A DNA stretch of 17,231 nt from Geodermatophilaceae bacterium (GTDB lineage: Bacteria > Actinomycetota > Actinomycetes > Mycobacteriales > Geodermatophilaceae), in contig JACCXW010000333.1 of the NCBI GenBank assembly GCA_013696785.1, positions 1 to 17,231 on the forward strand, in the 5' to 3' direction. Below, in pieces: positions 13,646 through 17,231 of this stretch. The notes under the pieces are model-generated. The model saw only the letters and a list, made by a program, of their open reading frames with translations. It was not told where the DNA came from and did not search any database. The position numbers and the translations under genes are program-made. Within the stretch, counting starts at the first letter, position 1. The number at the start of each line of letters is the position of its first letter.

Positions 13646-16101
13646 GTACGCATCACGGCGCCGGTACGCCGGCCCGCCTCGGCCACCGCGGTGTCCCGCG
13701 CCGCGGTGACCTCCTCGCCGGTCAGGGTCCGATCCGGCGCCCGGAAGCTCAGCGCGTAGGCGAGGGAACGGCGTCCCTCGCCGATCTGGGCACCGGTGTA
13801 GACGTCGAAGAGCCGGGCGTACTCCAACAGCTCCCCCGCCCCGTCCGTCAGCGCCTGCTCGACATCGGCCGCCGGTACGCGGGACGGGACGACGAGAGCT
13901 ACGTCGACGAGTGCCGGCGGGAAGGCGGAGATCCGCGACGCCGACGCGATCTCGCTCGCGGGCAGGGCATCCAGGTCGAGTTCCATGGCGCAGACCCCGC
14001 GCGGCAGGTCCAGCGCGGCCAGCACGCCGGGGTGCAGTTCCCCGGCGTACCCGATGGGCCGGCCGTCGACGATCAGCGCGGCGCAGCGACCCGGGTGCCA
14101 CGGCGCGTACTCGCCGGACCGCACGGACATCGCCACGCCGGCCGTCGCCGCCACGGTGCGGGCAGCCTCGACGGCATCGCCCCACGTCGCCGGCTCACCG
14201 GCGCCCCACCAGCCCGCGGGCTGACGCTGACCGCTGAGGGCGACAGCCACCCGCCACGGTTGCGGCGGCACCGAGGCCAGCAGGTCAGCGGTCTCCTGGT
14301 CATCCGGGCGGCGGTCGACGCCGAGCTGCGGCGGCACAGCCTGGCCCCCGGGCAGGAACACCAGCCCCAGCTCGAACAACGCCACGTCGCGCTGGCCGCG
14401 CGAACGGTTGCGCGCCAGCGTCTTGAGCAGGCCGGGGAGCAGCGTCGTCCGCATCGTCGGTTCCTGGTCCGAGATGGGGTTCGCCAGCCGCAAGGCGTGG
14501 CGGCGCGGGTCGTCGGCGTCGAGGCCGAACGTGTCGTAGACCGCCGGGTCCACGAACGGGTACGTCGGGGCTTCGACATACCCCGCCTCAGCCAGAGCGC
14601 GCCCGACGGAGCGGCGGCGACGCTGGCCGGGCGTCAATCCGCGGCCGGCCGGGGCCGCCGGCAAAATCGAGGGCACGGCGTCGTACCCGTCCACCCTGAC
14701 GACCTCCTCGCAGAGGTCGACCGGGTCGGTCAGGTCCGGACGCCAGGACGGCGGGAGCACCGCCAGGCTCTCCGACCCCTCCACGGCGCATCCGATCGCG
14801 ACCAATGCGTCTACCACCGCTTTGGTCGAGTAGTCCACCCCGGCTGTCCGGGCTGGGAGTTCCGCGTCGAGCAGGATGGGCAACCGGGGAAGCCGGAGAT
14901 CCACATCGAGGACACCCGGAACGACTCTGCCGCCGCCGTACGCCACCAACAGTGCCGCCGCCCGCGCGACCGCGACGCGGGTCATCTCCGGATCCACCCC
15001 GCGCTCGAACCGCTTGGACGCCTCGCTGATCAACCGGTGCCGCCGGGCCGAACGCGCCACCGTGACCGGGTCCCAGTGCGCCGCCTCCAGCACCAGCGCA
15101 CTGGTCGAGTCGACGACCTCTGTGCTCAGACCGCCCATCACGGCGGCCAGCCCGATCGGCCCGCTGTCGTCGGTGATCAGGAGGTCCTCGGGGTCGACCC
15201 GGCGCAGGGCCCCGTCGAGGGTCCGCACCGACTCCTCCGGAGCACCCCGGCGTACGACGATCGACCCCTGGACCCGGTCGCGGTCGAAGGCGTGCATTGG
15301 CTGGCCGAGTTCGAGCATCACGTAGTTCGTGACGTCGACTGCGAGCGAGATCGAGCGCACGCCGGCCGTGGCCAGCCGCCGCACCATCCACAGTGGACTC
15401 GGACGGGTCGGGTCCAGGCCCTCCACGACGGCGGCCACGAACCGGTCGCAGCCCACTGTGTCGTGGACCCGGACGTCGTACGGGGCCGGACCGTCCGGCA
15501 GCAGCGCGACCGCGGCAGCCGGATCGTGGAACGGCACCCGGAGCCCGAGCGCGAGCTCCCGGGCGAGTCCCCGGATCGACAGGCAGTAGCCGCGGTCCGG
15601 CGTGATCGCCAGCTCGACGACAGTGTCGGGCAGGCCCAACACGGCCGTTGCGTCCGCGCCGACCGATGCGTCCTGTCCGAGCACGAGGATGCCGGATCCG
15701 TCCTCGCCGATGCGGAGTTCGCGCGCGGAGCAGATCATCCCGTCGGAGATGTGGCCGTACGTCTTGCGGGCTCCGATCTCGAAGCCGCCGGAAAGGACCG
15801 CTCCCGGCAGCGCGACGACCACGCGGTCGCCGACGGCGAAGTTCGTGGCGCCGCAGACGATGCCCCGGACCTCGTCGGATCCGACCCGGACCTGGCAGTA
15901 GCGGATCGGCTTCTTGAACTCCGCGAGCTCGTCGATGTCCAGCACCTCACCGACCACGAGCGGGCCACGCAGGTCATCGCCGACCCGGCCGATCTCCTCC
16001 ACCTCCAGACCCATCCGGACGAAGGCGGCGTCGATCTGCTCGGTGGTGACCTCGGATGGCAACTGCACGTGCTCGGCCAGCCAGGACAGCGCGATTCGCA
16101 T
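13642..16101 (-). CDS. pheT: Phenylalanyl-tRNA synthetase beta subunit
   Basis: This is the large subunit of the (alpha-beta)2 PheRS, which binds tRNA-Phe and edits misacylated Tyr-tRNA. The 819-aa protein starts RIALSWLAEHVQLP. An EMAP/tRNA-binding OB domain follows at about residues 40-150 (PLVVGEVLDIDELAEFKKP, ISDGMICSARELRIGED). Next are the B3/B4 editing domain (about 210-370, containing LAVDVTNYVMLELGQPMHAFD), the B5 domain (about 400-475), the catalytic-like core (YPFVDPAVYDTFGL, NPISDQEPTMRTTLLPGLLKT), and a C-terminal anticodon-binding FDX-ACB domain (ISAFPPALVDVALVV onward). Start ATG 16101 overlaps the pheS TGA by one base, with GGAGG (16106-16110) 4 bases before it. Length and domain order are normal. 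Confidence 0.98.
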   Translation of the reverse strand: MRIALSWLAEHVQLPSEVTTEQIDAAFVRMGLEVEEIGRVGDDLRGPLVVGEVLDIDELAEFKKPIRYCQVRVGSDEVRGIVCGATNFAVGDRVVVALPGAVLSGGFEIGARKTYGHISDGMICSARELRIGEDGSGILVLGQDASVGADATAVLGLPDTVVELAITPDRGYCLSIRGLARELALGLRVPFHDPAAAVALLPDGPAPYDVRVHDTVGCDRFVAAVVEGLDPTRPSPLWMVRRLATAGVRSISLAVDVTNYVMLELGQPMHAFDRDRVQGSIVVRRGAPEESVRTLDGALRRVDPEDLLITDDSGPIGLAAVMGGLSTEVVDSTSALVLEAAHWDPVTVARSARRHRLISEASKRFERGVDPEMTRVAVARAAALLVAYGGGRVVPGVLDVDLRLPRLPILLDAELPARTAGVDYSTKAVVDALVAIGCAVEGSESLAVLPPSWRPDLTDPVDLCEEVVRVDGYDAVPSILPAAPAGRGLTPGQRRRRSVGRALAEAGYVEAPTYPFVDPAVYDTFGLDADDPRRHALRLANPISDQEPTMRTTLLPGLLKTLARNRSRGQRDVALFELGLVFLPGGQAVPPQLGVDRRPDDQETADLLASVPPQPWRVAVALSGQRQPAGWWGAGEPATWGDAVEAARTVAATAGVAMSVRSGEYAPWHPGRCAALIVDGRPIGYAGELHPGVLAALDLPRGVCAMELDLDALPASEIASASRISAFPPALVDVALVVPSRVPAADVEQALTDGAGELLEYARLFDVYTGAQIGEGRRSLAYALSFRAPDRTLTGEEVTAARDTAVAEAGRRTGAVMRT

Positions 16102-17162
16102 CAGACCTCCACTCCGAACGCGCGAGTGAACCGGACGTCGCCTTCGACGATGTCGCGGATGTCCGACACGCCGTGTCGGACCTGCAGCGTCCGCTCCAGG
16201 CCCATGCCGAAGGCGAACCCGCTGTACTGCGCCGGGTCGATCCCGCAAGCCGTCAGTACCCGCGGGTTGACCATCCCGCAGCCGCCCCATTCCGCCCAGC
16301 GCGGTCCGTCGCGGTGCTCGGCGAACCACACGTCGAACTCCGCTGAGGGCTCGGTGAAGGGGAAGTACGACGGCCGCCACCGGGTCCTCGCCTGCGCCCC
16401 GAACATCGTCCGGGCGAAGTGATCGAGGGTTCCCTTGAGATGCGCCATGGTGATCCCGCGGTCAACGACGAGGCCCTCGACCTGGCCGAACACCGGCGTG
16501 TGCGTCGCGTCCAGCTCATCGGTGCGGTAGACCCGCCCCGGGCAGATGACGTAGATCGGCGGCGTGCGGGACAACATTGTCCGCGCCTGCACCGGTGACG
16601 TGTGGGTGCGCAGCACCAGCCGGGCCTCCGGCGGCTCGACGAAGAACGTGTCCCACAGCGTCCGGGTGGGATGGTCCGGGCCGATGTTCAACGCGTCGAA
16701 GTTCAGCCAGTCCGCTTCCAGTTCAGGCCCCTCGGTCACCTCGTAGCCCATGCCCACGAACACGTCGCTGATCCGCTCCGAGATCGTCGTCAGCGGGTGC
16801 CGAGCTCCTCGCGGTCGGCGGTCCCACGGCAATGTGACGTCCACGACCTCGTCGCGGAGCATCCGCGCGTCGCGCTCTGCGGTGAGCTGCTCGAGCCGGC
16901 TGTCGTACCCGTCCTGGACCGCTGTGCGAGCGGCGTTGAGCCGACGGCCGGCATCGGCCCGGGCCTGCGGGGGAAGAGCGCCGAGTTCGCGCCGGGCTTG
17001 GCTGAGCGGCGCGCGCTCGCCGTTGTGGGCGCCGCGTACCGCGGCCAGCGCGTCGAGATCGACGGCGTCGGCGAAGGCGGTGTGTGCCTGCGTGACGGCG
17101 TCCGCAAGCGACTCCGGCGACAGGAGCGCCACCTGTTTGGGGTCGTAGCTGTACTCGGTCAT
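16101..17162 (-). CDS. pheS: Phenylalanyl-tRNA synthetase alpha subunit
   Basis: This is the catalytic subunit of PheRS (class II aminoacyl-tRNA synthetase), which makes Phe-tRNA-Phe. The 353-aa protein has an N-terminal coiled-coil tRNA-binding arm (residues about 10-100, DALAAVRGAHNGERAPLSQARRELGALPP). The class II core follows, with HPLTTISERISDVFVGMGYEV, LRTHTSPVQARTM, PGRVYRTDELDATHTPVFGQVEGL (motif 2 region), FPFTEPSAEFDVWF and GFAFGMGLERTLQVRHGVSDIRD (motif 3). The ATG at 17162 is chosen because AGGA (17171-17174) is 8 bases upstream and the N-terminus matches relatives; an in-frame ATG at 17207 lies inside a hairpin. First gene of the pheST block; its own promoter is probably beyond the right edge. 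Confidence 0.97.
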   Translation of the reverse strand: MTEYSYDPKQVALLSPESLADAVTQAHTAFADAVDLDALAAVRGAHNGERAPLSQARRELGALPPQARADAGRRLNAARTAVQDGYDSRLEQLTAERDARMLRDEVVDVTLPWDRRPRGARHPLTTISERISDVFVGMGYEVTEGPELEADWLNFDALNIGPDHPTRTLWDTFFVEPPEARLVLRTHTSPVQARTMLSRTPPIYVICPGRVYRTDELDATHTPVFGQVEGLVVDRGITMAHLKGTLDHFARTMFGAQARTRWRPSYFPFTEPSAEFDVWFAEHRDGPRWAEWGGCGMVNPRVLTACGIDPAQYSGFAFGMGLERTLQVRHGVSDIRDIVEGDVRFTRAFGVEV

Positions 17163-17191
17163 CGTGTCCGTCCTGCCGGCGGCGAATCCTC

Positions 17192-17208
17192 GATGAGGGC
17201 GCCTCATC
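17192..17208 (-). promoter_or_regulatory. Hairpin in the pheS leader
   Basis: A perfect 7-bp stem, GATGAGG-CGC-CCTCATC, ends 30 bases before the pheS start and overlaps the alternative ATG at 17207. It has no U-tract and no visible T-box core sequence, and the window ends 23 bases further on. It may be part of an attenuator or of an upstream terminator; the leader is too incomplete to tell. Confidence 0.4.
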
Positions 17209-17231
17209 CTGACGACCCGGAGCTGCGGCCC

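Noticed and set aside
14032..16422. 796-aa plus-strand open frame antisense to pheT
   Set aside because: It is opposite a full-length PheT and has no recognisable domain; a GC-driven shadow.

Overview
The window comes from a high-GC actinomycete. The 16S rRNA 5' end at the left edge carries the actinobacterial signature (CGGCGTGCTTAACACATGC) and is preceded by the actinobacterial rrn leader motif TTGAGAACTCAACAGCGTGC. Codons are strongly G/C-ending, genes are tightly overlapped, and the order pheST - argCJBDFRGH - mpg - tyrS - rrn fits this group. I could not fix the genus. All genes are on the minus strand except one amidase-family gene, so the biological reading direction is right to left.

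Reading on the minus strand: (1) pheS-pheT (17162 to 13642) encode both subunits of phenylalanyl-tRNA synthetase. They are followed by two overlapping small genes: an unrecognised 230-aa protein and a GCN5-related acetyltransferase-like ORF that is split by a one-base frameshift. (2) A convergent plus-strand amidase-signature gene (11556-12665) sits between the phe and arg blocks. Its 3' end overlaps the acetyltransferase remnant, and its 5' end is divergent from a small four-helix membrane protein gene with two internal repeats (SPW-like). (3) The complete arginine biosynthesis operon argC-J-B-D-F-R-G-H (11078 to 2699) follows. Nearly every junction is a 1-4 base stop/start overlap. The repressor gene argR lies inside the operon. 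Immediately upstream of argC there is a promoter (TTGCAT-N17-CATAAT) overlaid by two ARG-box-like sites 20 bp apart, positioned so that the mRNA would start at the argC GTG codon. (4) The mpg DNA glycosylase and tyrS genes continue on the same strand; a perfect 13-bp inverted repeat lies across the mpg stop codon just before tyrS. (5) A 570-base non-coding stretch holds two sigma70-type promoters, a structured leader and the start of an rrn operon.

Functionally, ArgJ (N-acetylglutamate synthase/ornithine acetyltransferase), ArgB, ArgC and ArgD form the cyclic acetyl route from glutamate to ornithine. ArgF, ArgG and ArgH convert ornithine to arginine, and ArgR with arginine probably represses the operon at its own head. 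The neighbours (PheST, TyrRS, 16S rRNA) are translation genes. This is mostly an ordinary core-genome region. The points most worth checking are the leaderless ARG-box promoter, the frameshifted acetyltransferase, the inverted repeat in the end of mpg, the apparently non-standard mpg start, and the unrecognised gene attached to pheT. I saw no CRISPR array, insertion sequence, phage gene or defence system.
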